A stretch of DNA of 64,000 bases from Mycolicibacterium neworleansense (GTDB lineage Bacteria > Actinomycetota > Actinomycetes > Mycobacteriales > Mycobacteriaceae), in assembly GCF_001245615.1 (NCBI RefSeq), contig NZ_CWKH01000003.1:744001-808000 (forward strand), in the 5' to 3' direction. Positions 1-9,337 of this stretch are shown here, piece by piece. Each line of letters begins with the position of its first letter. Positions within the stretch are counted from its first letter, which is position 1. The notes under the pieces are model-generated. The model did not search any database, was not told the origin of the DNA, and was given only the letters and a program-made list of their open reading frames with translations. The position numbers were made by a program, and so were the translations under genes.

Positions 1-25
1 GCCGCCGCCGAGAATTGAGCGACGC

Positions 26-829
26 TCACTCGGCGAGATCGAGCACACCGTCGTCGTACGGCTCGTACATCGGCGACCCGGTGCCCGGCGGTTGCGGGGT
101 GTCCGAATGGGCCCCGCAGCCGTACTCGGCCTCCACCACATGCCCGTCGGCCGACAGGTCATTGGCGCACACACCGAACATCGTGCCCAGTGCGCCGCCG
201 AGCGGCAGGTAGAAACCACAATCGCGGCAGACCCGGCGCGTCGAGCGGGCCATCGCCGAACCCGGCCCGTAATCGCCATCGTGCCAACGCTGCGCCGCCT
301 GTGCCCGGCCCCACTCACTGAGCACCTGACGCCGGCCGAAGCCGAGGTCGAGGGGGGCGTCGTCGATCAGCGGATCGCCGGTGGCCACGTACCCCGGAAC
401 CAGACGCGGATCGTTCGGCGGCGGCGCCAGCAGATCGCCCGGCCCGAGATCGCCGGGCCGGATCCGCTCCTGCCACGGCACCCACTGCGGCGCCAGCAGC
501 GCCGTCGGGCCGGGAACGAGGACCAGCTCGCTGATCGTCGCGTGGTCGGCGCCCGGGTAGGCCGCCACCACGACAGCCCACTGCCACCCGCGGTAACCGG
601 GCAGATCGGCCAGGAACCGGTGCGTGGCCGAGGCGGCATCCTCGATGCTCGCGCCGAGGTATTCGCCCACCGCGCTCTCGCCGCTGAACTCGATCAACGC
701 CGCCCGGGCCTGCTCGGCGGCACCCAGAAGCACGGCCTCCTGCTCCGGCGACGGCGCCTCGGGGGCGGGCGTCGCGTCTGAGTCGGGAGTCTGCTCAGCA
801 GATTCGGTCACGCTTTCCATCGCCTCCAT
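26..829 (-). CDS. DUF3027 domain-containing protein
   Basis: Protein of about 267 residues matching the actinobacterial DUF3027 family (M. tuberculosis Rv0883c-like, from memory); its function is unknown. The C-terminal part contains two cysteine pairs (CRDCGFYLPLGG near residue 200 and GVCAND slightly downstream), which could bind a metal. The N-terminus is acidic and Pro/Ala-rich. The ATG at 829 was chosen because sequence upstream is low-complexity and unlike a protein; an in-frame ATG at 820 is equally possible. It is divergent from the MFS gene that follows, with about 80 bp between the starts. Confidence 0.8.
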   Translation of the reverse strand: MEAMESVTESAEQTPDSDATPAPEAPSPEQEAVLLGAAEQARAALIEFSGESAVGEYLGASIEDAASATHRFLADLPGYRGWQWAVVVAAYPGADHATISELVLVPGPTALLAPQWVPWQERIRPGDLGPGDLLAPPPNDPRLVPGYVATGDPLIDDAPLDLGFGRRQVLSEWGRAQAAQRWHDGDYGPGSAMARSTRRVCRDCGFYLPLGGALGTMFGVCANDLSADGHVVEAEYGCGAHSDTPQPPGTGSPMYEPYDDGVLDLAE

Positions 830-907
830 AGTGCCTGATCGGGGCAACCGCGGGCCACACCGGTCGCCTGTCGGCCGTCCACGCGCCGCATAAGAGAGAA
901 TCGTGGG

Positions 908-2543
908 GTGACCTACTACCCGCCGCGGCCGCCGGCCGATGACGGTGCGGAACATCCCGGAATGGCCAACTACCCCAGCGACGAGACGCCGCGCCGGCCA
1001 CGCAGGCAATCGGTGCCCAGCTCCAACCGCTGGCTGCCGCCGCTCGATGAGCAACACACCGCCGCGTACTCGGCCCCGCAGGACGCGCCCCGCTCTCACG
1101 GGGTCGGCTCAGCGGCCGGCGAAAGGGTCACCGTCACTCGGGCCGCCGCGGCGCGCAGCCGCGAAATGGGCTCGCGGATGTACGGATTCGTCCACCGCGC
1201 CGCCACCGCCGACGGCGCCGACAAATCCGGTCTGACCGCACTGACCTGGCCCGTGGTGGCGAACTTCGCCGTCGACGCGGCCATGGCCGTCGCGCTGGCC
1301 AACACGCTGTTCTTCGCCGCGGCCAGCGGTGAGTCAAAGAGCAAGGTCGCGCTGTACCTGCTGATCACCATCGCGCCGTTCGCGGTGATCGCACCACTGA
1401 TCGGCCCCGCGCTCGACCGCCTGCAGCACGGCCGCCGGATGGCGCTGGCCGCCTCGTTCGCGTTGCGCACCGTGCTGATCGTGGTGTTGATCGCCAACTA
1501 CGACGGCGCAACCGGAAGCTATCCGTCGTGGGTGCTCTACCCTTGCGCGCTCGGCATGATGGTGCTGTCCAAATCGTTCTCGGTGCTGCGCAGCGCGGTC
1601 ACCCCGCGCGTGCTGCCGCCGTCCATCGACCTGGTCCGGGTGAACTCCCGGCTGACCACCTTCGGCCTGCTCGGCGGCACCGTGGTCGGCGGCGGAATCG
1701 CCGCGGGCGCCGAATACCTGTTCAACGTGGCGCAGCTGCCCGGGGCGCTGTACGTGGTCGTCGCGGTCAGCGTCGCCGGCGCGGTGCTGGCCATGCGGAT
1801 CCCCAAGTGGGTCGAGGTCACCGAGGGCGAGGTGCCCACCACGTTGAGCTACCACGGCCAGTCCGACGGCGGCCACGAGATGCGCCGTCACCCCGGCAAG
1901 CCAAAGGCCGAACGGCAGCCGTTGGGCCGCAACACCATCACCGCGCTGTGGGGCAACTGCACCATCAAGGTGATGGTCGGATTCCTGTTCCTTTACCCCG
2001 CGTTCGTCGCCAAGTCGCACGACGCCAGCGGCTGGGAGCAGCTGCTGATCCTCGGGCTGATCGGGGCCGCGGCCGGCATCGGCAACTTCGGCGGCAACAT
2101 CGCCGCAACTGGTGGTGCGGGCCGCCGCCGCGGTCACCGCCGTCGCCCTGGCCACCGCGCTGACCGGGAACCTGCTGGTGGCCGCCGGGGCGACCCTCGT
2201 CACCTCCGCCGCCAGCGCCATCGCCAAGGCCTCGCTGGACGCGTCCCTGCAGGACGATCTGCCCGAAGCCTCGCGGGCATCGGCGTTCGGCCGGTCCGAA
2301 TCGGTGCTGCAGCTGGCCTGGGTGGCCGGCGGCGCCACCGGGGTGCTGATCTACACAGACCTCACAGTGGGGTTCACTACGATCACGGCCGTGCTGATCT
2401 TGGGCCTGGCGCAGACCATAGTGAGTTATCGCGGCGAATCACTGATCCCCGGCCTCGGCGGTAACCGCCCGGTCCACGCCGCACGAGAAGGCGGCAACCG
2501 TGCCGCGGCAGCCCCGACGACACCACAGTGGGAGTCCCGATGA
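908..2543 (+). pseudogene. MFS transporter (Rv0876c-like), frameshifted near 2105
   Basis: Membrane transporter with a hydrophilic N-terminal extension of about 90 residues followed by hydrophobic segments (for example around 1255-1345, 1365-1410 and 1670-1800). The GTG-initiated frame reads as a transporter up to about 2105, then becomes Arg/Gly-rich nonsense. Good membrane-protein sequence (LVVRAAAAVTAVALATAL) resumes one base out of phase at 2109 and runs to TGA at 2541-2543. The homologue I recall has roughly eight more residues at this junction, so a short out-of-frame deletion is the likeliest cause; a sequencing error is also possible. Its stop overlaps the start of the DUF2771 gene (ATGA). 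The substrate is unknown. Confidence 0.75.
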
Positions 2544-3055
2544 AGCGTGCCCTGGCGGTCCTTGCGGCCGTGGTCGTGCTGGCGATCGCCGGCACCACGG
2601 TCGGGGTCTGGCGGCTGCACAGTGCACACGGTGACAAGCTGCCCGAGATCAGTGCGTACTCGCACGGACACTCGGTGCGGATCGGCCCGTTCCAGTACTG
2701 CGAGGTGCTCAACCTCGACGACTGCGAGGAATCAGGCGAGACGGGCGAGCTTCGCGTCACCGAGGAAAGCCCGGTCCAGCTCTCGGTGTCCAGCGCGGTC
2801 GCGCGGGCGCCATGGCGCCTGCTGCGGGTCTACGAGAACCCGATCGACACGACGGTCACGTACTACGCACCCAAGACCACGCTGGCCGTCACCATCCCCA
2901 CGGTCGATCCCAACCGGGGCCGGCTCACCGGGCTGGCGGTCCAGATGCTGACGCTCGTACAGGATCAGAACGGCGAGGAGTTCGCCCTGCCGCACGCCGA
3001 ATGGTCGGTCAGCACGGTCTGGCCGGACCGCGACGAGCAGGCAGACCCGCGCTAA
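2540..3055 (+). CDS. DUF2771 family protein, membrane-anchored
   Basis: Protein of 171 residues resembling M. tuberculosis Rv0875c (DUF2771); its function is unknown. One N-terminal hydrophobic segment (residues about 4-22) looks like a signal anchor and puts the remainder outside the membrane. There are two close cysteines (FQYCEVLNLDDCEE, residues about 54-63) that could form a disulphide. The ATG at 2540 overlaps the transporter stop and has GGAG at 2531, so the pair is translationally coupled. It ends convergently with the glutathionyl-hydroquinone reductase-like gene, with the stops overlapping by 4 bp. Confidence 0.8.
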   Translation: MKRALAVLAAVVVLAIAGTTVGVWRLHSAHGDKLPEISAYSHGHSVRIGPFQYCEVLNLDDCEESGETGELRVTEESPVQLSVSSAVARAPWRLLRVYENPIDTTVTYYAPKTTLAVTIPTVDPNRGRLTGLAVQMLTLVQDQNGEEFALPHAEWSVSTVWPDRDEQADPR

Positions 3056-4092
3056 CCCGCTGAGTGCCCGGCCGGGACCCGTTCCCCCTCGGGCGTCGGC
3101 CCCGGCGGGGTGCCGTCACCGAAAGGCCTGCCGCCCAGGGATTCCCGGCCGTGCGGCGTCAGCCAGTTGGCCAGGTCCGGGCCCTTCGGCACGATCTGCG
3201 TCGGATTGATGTCCGAATGCACGATGTAATAGTGCTGCTTGATCTGGACGAAATCGATGGTGTCGCCGAAGCCGGGTGTCTGGAACAGATCCCGTGCGTA
3301 CGCCCACAGCACGTCCATCTCGGCCAGCTTGGACCGGTTGCACTTGAAATGCCCGTGATACACCGGGTCGAACCGGGCCAGCGTGGTGAACAGCCGGACA
3401 TCGGCTTCGGTGATGGTGTCGCCCACCAGATAACGCTGGGTGCTCAACCGCTCGGTCAACCAGTCCAGCGCAGTGAACAACCGGTCGTAGGCGGCGTCGT
3501 AGGCCTCCTGTGAGCCGGCGAAGCCGCACCGGTACACACCGTTGTTGACCTCGGTGTAGACGCGGCGGGCCACCTCATCGATCTCGGCACGCAACGGCTC
3601 GGGGTACAGCTGCGGGGCGCCCTCGCGGTGATACTCAGTCCACTCGGTGGAGAAGTCCAGCGTCATCTGGGCGAAGTCGTTGGTGACCACCGCCCCCGTG
3701 GCGACCTCGACGATCGCGGGCACGGTGATGCCCTTCGGATAGTCGGGGTCACGCTTGAAGTACGCGTCCTGCAACCGCGGGATACCCAGCACCGGATCGA
3801 CACCACCGGGATCGAGGTCGAACGTCCAACTGCGCGCATCGTGCGTCGGACCGCAGAAGCCAATGGACAGAACTCTTTCCAAGCCCAGCAGGCGTCGCAC
3901 GATGATCGTGCGGTTGGCCCACGGACAGGCCCGCGCCACGATCAGCCGGTACCGGCCCGGCTCGACGGGAAATTGGCGCCCACCTCCACCATCCTCTGCT
4001 CCTCGCGTGCGCGAAGTGATCCGGGTGGTGATGTAGTTGGTGTCGCGGTTGAACTCACCGCTGCCGGTCGCGACGTAAGAGCCCTGGGTCAT
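3052..4092 (-). CDS. Glutathione S-transferase family, ECM4/glutathionyl-hydroquinone reductase-like
   Basis: Protein of 346 residues with the features of the Xi-class GST/ECM4 family: an N-terminal thioredoxin-like fold carrying the CPWANR motif (catalytic Cys near residue 56) and an all-helical C-terminal domain. Family members reduce glutathionyl-quinones by thiol exchange. Mycobacteria make mycothiol instead of glutathione, so a mycothiol-linked substrate is inferred. It lies downstream of the cspB homologue on the same strand, separated by a strong inverted repeat. It was not in this position in M. tuberculosis as I recall, so it is probably accessory here. Confidence 0.85.
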   Translation of the reverse strand: MTQGSYVATGSGEFNRDTNYITTRITSRTRGAEDGGGGRQFPVEPGRYRLIVARACPWANRTIIVRRLLGLERVLSIGFCGPTHDARSWTFDLDPGGVDPVLGIPRLQDAYFKRDPDYPKGITVPAIVEVATGAVVTNDFAQMTLDFSTEWTEYHREGAPQLYPEPLRAEIDEVARRVYTEVNNGVYRCGFAGSQEAYDAAYDRLFTALDWLTERLSTQRYLVGDTITEADVRLFTTLARFDPVYHGHFKCNRSKLAEMDVLWAYARDLFQTPGFGDTIDFVQIKQHYYIVHSDINPTQIVPKGPDLANWLTPHGRESLGGRPFGDGTPPGPTPEGERVPAGHSAG

Positions 4093-4117
4093 ATCCCCAG
4101 TCTCCCCGTCGAGAGTT

Positions 4118-4158
4118 GACTTGTGTTCGATAAATCAACGGATCTTCGAACACAAGTC
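4118..4158. terminator. Perfect 13-bp inverted repeat between cspB and the GST-like gene
   Basis: The arms at 4118-4130 (GACTTGTGTTCGA) and 4146-4158 (TCGAACACAAGTC) are perfectly complementary around a 15-nt spacer. The repeat sits between the stop of the cspB homologue and the start of the GST-like gene, both on the minus strand. It could be a terminator, an attenuator or a binding site. There is no U-run, so termination is only inferred. It is not a LexA box, because the half-sites are in the reverse order. Confidence 0.45.
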
Positions 4159-4177
4159 GACGTTCGGCACGCGGGTA

Positions 4178-4588
4178 CTAGGCGTCGAGCTCCCGTGCGA
4201 CGGCCTTGACCACCTCGGACACCCGGCGCGCGACCTTGCGGTCGGGGTAGCGCCCCTTGCGCAGCTCCGGCTGCACGATGTCCTCGAGCAGCGTGATCAT
4301 GTCCGAAACCATGCCGTGCAGCTCATCGGGAGTGTGCTTGTGCTCGGGACGCTCGGCCTCGCGCCGGGACCGGCTCAGGCTCGGCGGCGGATCGATCAGC
4401 TTGAGGCTCAACGCCTGCGGGCCACGCCGACCCGCGGCCACGCCGAACTCCACACGTTGACCGGCCTTGAGGCCTTCGACACCCGCGGGCAACGCCGAGG
4501 ACCGCACATAGACGTCCTCACCGTCCTCCTGGGACAGGAAGCCGAAGCCCTTTTCGGCGTCGTACCACTTCACCTTGCCGGTCGGCAC
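4178..4588 (-). CDS. cspB: Cold-shock domain protein CspB-like
   Basis: Protein of 136 residues. Residues 1-66 form a cold-shock domain with a clear first RNA-binding motif (KGFGFL) and a diverged second one (DVYVRSSAL in place of VFVHFS). The charged C-terminal half is not part of the canonical domain but matches the long mycobacterial CspB (Rv0871, about 135 aa). It probably binds single-stranded RNA or DNA. It is transcribed divergently from the yccF-like gene. The ATG at 4588 directly precedes the domain. Confidence 0.9.
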   Translation of the reverse strand: MPTGKVKWYDAEKGFGFLSQEDGEDVYVRSSALPAGVEGLKAGQRVEFGVAAGRRGPQALSLKLIDPPPSLSRSRREAERPEHKHTPDELHGMVSDMITLLEDIVQPELRKGRYPDRKVARRVSEVVKAVARELDA

Positions 4589-4751
4589 TGCTACTCACCC
4601 GCTCGTCTTGTCAGAACTACGTACACACATAAAGTTCGCGCCCCGTCAGCGCCGGGACGCGATGCAGCGATCTTACTCGGGCCTGGCTGGGTGCTTCACC
4701 CCTATTACTCGGTACGCTTGGAACCACCTCTGGAAGAGAGATGCGCCGGTA

Positions 4752-5144
4752 ATGCGAGTGATCCTGAACATCATCTGGTTGATCTTCGGCGGCCTGTGGC
4801 TGGCGCTGGGATATCTGCTGGCCGCGTTGATCTGCTTCGTCCTGATCATCACCATCCCGTTCGGGTTCGCCTCGCTGCGCATCGCCTCGTATGCGCTGTG
4901 GCCGTTCGGCCGCACGATCGTGGACAAGCCCGGTACCCGCCCCGGGGCGCTGATCGGCAACATCATCTGGGTGCTGCTGTTCGGCATCTGGCTGGCCATC
5001 GGCCACCTGGTCAGCGCGGCGGCGATGGCCGTCACCATCATCGGAATCCCCTTGGCGCTGGCCGATCTCAAGATGATCCCGGTCTCACTGGTGCCGCTGG
5101 GCAAGGAGATCGTCCCGGTCGACTCGCTGAAGGCCGCGGCATGA
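4752..5144 (+). CDS. YccF-domain inner-membrane protein
   Basis: Protein of 130 residues with two repeated YccF modules (IIWLIFGGLWLALGYLLA and IIWVLLFGIWLAIGHLVS), each a hydrophobic hairpin followed by a glycine/proline turn (ITIPFG, ITIIGIP). It is an integral membrane protein of unknown function, comparable to M. tuberculosis Rv0870c. The ATG at 4752 was chosen because the duplicated module starts there; the open frame upstream is not protein-like. Its stop overlaps the moaA start (ATGA). Confidence 0.85.
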   Translation: MRVILNIIWLIFGGLWLALGYLLAALICFVLIITIPFGFASLRIASYALWPFGRTIVDKPGTRPGALIGNIIWVLLFGIWLAIGHLVSAAAMAVTIIGIPLALADLKMIPVSLVPLGKEIVPVDSLKAAA

Positions 5145-6217
5145 CGCTGACCTCGCTCGGATTGCCCACCGTGAACCGGTCCGGCGGGGCGCCCCTGGAG
5201 CCGGCCCCGACGAGTGGCCCGCTGGTGGACACCTACGGCCGGGTCGCCACCGACCTGCGGGTGTCGCTGACCGACAAGTGCAATCTGCGATGCACCTACT
5301 GCATGCCCGCCGAGGGGCTGGACTGGCTGCCCGGCGAGGCGCTGTTGAGCGCCGCCGAACTGAGCCGGCTGTTGCGCATCGCCGTCACCCGGCTCGGCAT
5401 CACGAGCGTGCGGTTCACCGGTGGCGAGCCGCTGGTCACCCGCCACCTCGAGGAGGTGGTGGCAGCCGCGGCATCGCTGCAGCCGCGACCGGAGATCACG
5501 CTGACCACCAACGGCATCGGGCTGGACCGACGAGCCGCGGGCCTCAAACAGGCCGGGCTGGACCGGATCAACGTGTCACTGGACAGCGTCGACGCCGCAC
5601 ACTTCGCCCGCATCACCCGCCGGGACCGGTTGGCCGACGTGCTCGACGGCCTGGCGGCCGCCAAGGCGGCCGGGCTGCAACCGGTGAAGGTCAACGCGGT
5701 ACTCGACCCGGTCTCGGGTCTCGACGACGTGGTGGACCTGCTGGGCTACTGCCTGGATCACGGATATCAGCTGCGGATCATCGAGCAGATGCCGCTGGAC
5801 GCCGGGCACACCTGGCAGCGCGGCACGGTGATCGATGCCGAGGCCATCCTGACCACGCTGCGCCGTCACTTCGATCTGCGGGCCGATCCGAAGCCGCGCG
5901 GGTCGGCCCCGGCCGAGCTGTGGCAGGTCGCCGCGAGCGCCGAACATCCGGCAGGCAGCGTCGGCGTGATCGCCTCGGTGACGCACGCCTTCTGCTCCGC
6001 CTGCGACCGCACCCGATTGACCGCCGACGGCCAGATCCGCAGCTGCCTGTTCTCCACCGAGGAGAGCGATCTGCGCGCGCTGCTGCGCGGCGGCGCCGAC
6101 GACGCCGCGATCGAGGCGGCCTGGCGGGCTGCGATGTGGGCCAAGCCCGCGGGGCACGGCATCAACGACCCGGATTTCGTTCAGCCCGTGCGGCCGATGA
6201 GCGCGATCGGCGGCTAG
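5141..6217 (+). CDS. moaA: GTP 3',8-cyclase MoaA (radical SAM)
   Basis: Catalyses the first step of molybdopterin synthesis, conversion of GTP to 3',8-cyclo-7,8-dihydroGTP. The protein has 358 residues. The radical-SAM cluster motif CNLRCTYC is at residues about 47-54, with the SAM-binding TGGEPL further on. The C-terminal cluster cysteines are in FCSACDRTRL...RSCLF (residues about 284-305), and the chain ends in the conserved GG. It corresponds to moaA2 (Rv0869c). The ATG at 5141 overlaps the yccF stop, and moaD starts directly after its stop, so yccF, moaA and moaD form one operon. Confidence 0.95.
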   Translation: MTLTSLGLPTVNRSGGAPLEPAPTSGPLVDTYGRVATDLRVSLTDKCNLRCTYCMPAEGLDWLPGEALLSAAELSRLLRIAVTRLGITSVRFTGGEPLVTRHLEEVVAAAASLQPRPEITLTTNGIGLDRRAAGLKQAGLDRINVSLDSVDAAHFARITRRDRLADVLDGLAAAKAAGLQPVKVNAVLDPVSGLDDVVDLLGYCLDHGYQLRIIEQMPLDAGHTWQRGTVIDAEAILTTLRRHFDLRADPKPRGSAPAELWQVAASAEHPAGSVGVIASVTHAFCSACDRTRLTADGQIRSCLFSTEESDLRALLRGGADDAAIEAAWRAAMWAKPAGHGINDPDFVQPVRPMSAIGG

Positions 6218-6481
6218 ATGGCAGAGCACACCGTGGCCGTGACGGTCCGTTATTTCGCTGCTGCGGCCGCCGCGGCCGGAGTTGATACGGAAACGTTAGA
6301 TTTGGCAAAGGATTCCACGATCGCGACGCTCGTCGAGCACCTCAGCGGTCGCGACACCGAACTCGCTCGAGTGTTAAAGCGCTGCTCATACCTGTTGGAC
6401 GGCGTTGCGGTCCGAGATCTGGGCAAGCCGGTGTCAACGTCTCAAACCCTGGATGTGTTACCGCCATTCGCCGGCGGCTAA
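6218..6481 (+). CDS. moaD: Molybdopterin synthase sulfur carrier MoaD
   Basis: Small subunit of molybdopterin synthase, a ubiquitin-like 87-residue protein. It ends in PPFAGG, the C-terminal Gly-Gly that is thiocarboxylated and donates sulfur. It begins at the base after the moaA stop, so it is probably translationally coupled. It corresponds to moaD2 (Rv0868c). Its partner large subunit MoaE is encoded nearby on the other strand, across rpfA. Confidence 0.95.
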   Translation: MAEHTVAVTVRYFAAAAAAAGVDTETLDLAKDSTIATLVEHLSGRDTELARVLKRCSYLLDGVAVRDLGKPVSTSQTLDVLPPFAGG

Positions 6482-6497
6482 CGTGATTTGCATCACA
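6482..6497. promoter_or_regulatory. CRP-type binding site upstream of rpfA
   Basis: The sequence CGTGATTTGCATCACA matches the mycobacterial CRP consensus TGTGA-N6-TCACA at nine of ten fixed positions. It begins right after the moaD stop and lies about 125 bp before the riboswitch leader. In M. tuberculosis the cAMP receptor protein Rv3676 is reported to regulate rpfA, so the position makes sense. Confidence 0.65.
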
Positions 6498-6619
6498 TAA
6501 CGAAATGGTCACGAGCTGGCTACAGCGCGGTGGAGCGACGCATCCACCTGCGACAACGCAAAAATAACCTGCACCTTTAAACAACTTTTAGAGTTTGCTC
6601 CGAGCCAAAACGCCCGAGG

Positions 6620-7695
<1,076 letters not shown>

Positions 7696-7698
7696 GTT

Positions 7699-8133
7699 TC
7701 AGGCCGAACCGACCCACTCGTCGGTGCCGTCGGAGAAGTACTGGTGCTTCCACACCGGTAGCCGCTCTTTGACGGTGTCGACGAGACGGGCACAGGTTTC
7801 GAACGCCGCCCTGCGATGGTCCGCTGCCACAGCGGCCACCAGGGCGGCGTCTCCTATCTGCAGGGTTCCGATGCGGTGGCTGACCGCGATGGCGCGGACG
7901 CCGGTGGCCTGTGCGGCGACCTCTGTGGCCACCTCTTGCAAGGTCTGAAGCGCATTGGGATGCGCGGAGTAGTCGAGCCGGGTGACCGAACGCCCGGCGT
8001 CGTGATCACGCACCACCCCGGAGAACCCCACCACCGCTCCGGCCGCCTCATGGGCCACCAGCGCCTCGTACTCGGTCAGCGAGATCGGGGTTTCGGTCAG
8101 CTCGACACGCAGAACAGATGCGCTGGTGCTCAT
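7699..8133 (-). CDS. moaE: Molybdopterin synthase catalytic subunit MoaE
   Basis: Large subunit of molybdopterin synthase; it converts precursor Z to molybdopterin using thiocarboxylated MoaD. The protein has 144 residues with family motifs [16 protein letters not shown] (residues about 32-47), [12 protein letters not shown] and [11 protein letters not shown] (residues about 124-134), the last containing the active-site lysine. Its ATG overlaps the mog stop, so it is the last gene of a moaC-mog-moaE operon. It corresponds to moaE2 (Rv0866). Confidence 0.95.
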   Translation of the reverse strand: MSTSASVLRVELTETPISLTEYEALVAHEAAGAVVGFSGVVRDHDAGRSVTRLDYSAHPNALQTLQEVATEVAAQATGVRAIAVSHRIGTLQIGDAALVAAVAADHRRAAFETCARLVDTVKERLPVWKHQYFSDGTDEWVGSA

Positions 8134-8609
8134 CGGACATGGTCCTTCCCGCTGAGCTGGTCCAACGCGTGCTCCAGCACTCCGGCCAGCACACCCAGCC
8201 CGTCCTTGACTCCGCCCGGCGACCCGGGGAGGTTGATGATCAGCGTTCGCCCGGCGACACCGCAGACGCCGCGCGAGAGCACCGCGGTGGGCACCTTGTG
8301 CACGCCGGCCCGCCGGATCGCGTCGGCCAACCCGGGGATCTGATAGTCGAGTACCGACATGGTGGATTCCGGCGTGGCATCCGTGGGTGAGATGCCGGTA
8401 CCGCCGGAGGTGATGATCAGGTCGACGCGCTCGGACAGGGCGGCCCGCAGGGCGTCGGCGACGGCGTGCCCGTCGGCGACCACCATCTGCTCGGTGACGT
8501 CGTAACCGCGATCGGAAAGCCAGCCGACGATGAGAGGGCCGGTCCGGTCGTCGTACACCCCGGCTGCGGCACGGGTGGAGGCGATGATGACCCGCGCCGA
8601 ACGCGTCAC
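8130..8609 (-). CDS. mog: MogA/MoaB-family molybdopterin adenylyltransferase
   Basis: Adenylylates molybdopterin before molybdate insertion. Family motifs include [16 protein letters not shown] and the loop [16 protein letters not shown] chose the GTG at 8609 because it overlaps the moaC stop (GTGA) and starts at the conserved TRSARVII; an in-frame GTG at 8627 would add six residues. It corresponds to Rv0865 and lies between moaC and moaE. Confidence 0.92.
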   Translation of the reverse strand: MTRSARVIIASTRAAAGVYDDRTGPLIVGWLSDRGYDVTEQMVVADGHAVADALRAALSERVDLIITSGGTGISPTDATPESTMSVLDYQIPGLADAIRRAGVHKVPTAVLSRGVCGVAGRTLIINLPGSPGGVKDGLGVLAGVLEHALDQLSGKDHVR

Positions 8610-9079
8610 TGAGTAGTTCTTTCCCACAATCCCGTTTTACCGCCTTCTTTGCGCAACACCTTGATGTCGTCGATGCGCGCGGCGGGGTCGACGGCCTTGA
8701 TCATGTCGTACAGCGTCAGCGCGGCGACGCTCACCGCGGTCAGGGCTTCCATCTCCACCCCGGTGCGGTCGGTGCTGCGCACGGTGGCGGTGATGGCCAC
8801 CGCGGCCTCGCGGGCGTCGAAATCCACGTCGACGCCCGTCAGGGCCAACTGATGGCACAGCGGAATCAGCTCGGGAGTCCGCTTGGCGGCCATGATCCCG
8901 GCCACCCGTGCGGTGGCCAGGGCATCACCCTTGGGCAGCCCGCCCGAGGCGATCAGGGCCACCACATCCGGGCGCGTGTGCAAGGTGCCCACGGCCACCG
9001 CGGTGCGCTTGGTGACGTCCTTGGCCGAGACGTCGACCATGTGCGCCGCGCCGGACTCGTCGAGATGCGACAGTCCCAC
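8606..9079 (-). CDS. moaC: Cyclic pyranopterin monophosphate synthase MoaC
   Basis: Converts the MoaA product into cyclic pyranopterin monophosphate. The protein has 157 residues and strong family motifs: [45 protein letters not shown] and [20 protein letters not shown], followed by [15 protein letters not shown]. It heads the moaC-mog-moaE operon and follows a 65-aa gene on the same strand. It corresponds to moaC2 (Rv0864). Confidence 0.95.
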   Translation of the reverse strand: MGLSHLDESGAAHMVDVSAKDVTKRTAVAVGTLHTRPDVVALIASGGLPKGDALATARVAGIMAAKRTPELIPLCHQLALTGVDVDFDAREAAVAITATVRSTDRTGVEMEALTAVSVAALTLYDMIKAVDPAARIDDIKVLRKEGGKTGLWERTTQ

Positions 9080-9081
9080 CG

Positions 9082-9279
9082 TTACCTGTTGACGACAGTG
9101 ACCGACTGGATGAAGGGCAGCTCGTCGGCCGGCAATGGAAAGGTCACATCGCCGAACGGTGACAGTGCGCCGGTGCGGTCGGTGGCGAGCTCGCTTACGG
9201 CGTGATCATCGCCGTCGGAGAGCACGGGCCAGCCGTTGTCGACGTAATGGTTCTTCTTCTTGTCAGCCACGCCCCACAT
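9082..9279 (-). CDS. Small conserved protein (Rv0863-like)
   Basis: Short hydrophilic protein of up to 65 residues ([31 protein letters not shown] at the start would exceed family certainty; the true start may be the codon for VADKKKN). It is placed directly before moaC with only a 2-bp gap, as Rv0863 is before moaC2 in M. tuberculosis. There are no recognised catalytic motifs and no signal peptide. The function is unknown. Confidence 0.65.
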   Translation of the reverse strand: MWGVADKKKNHYVDNGWPVLSDGDDHAVSELATDRTGALSPFGDVTFPLPADELPFIQSVTVVNR

Positions 9280-9337
9280 TGTGGCAGGCTCCTCATCCGG
9301 TGGCGAGACCGGCGGGCTGCTTTACGCTGGTCAGGAT

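Noticed and set aside
4121..4156. Possible LexA/SOS box in the inverted repeat
   Set aside because: The half-sites are in the order GTTCGA...TCGAAC with 15 bases between them, the reverse of the mycobacterial TCGAAC-N4-GTTCGA box.
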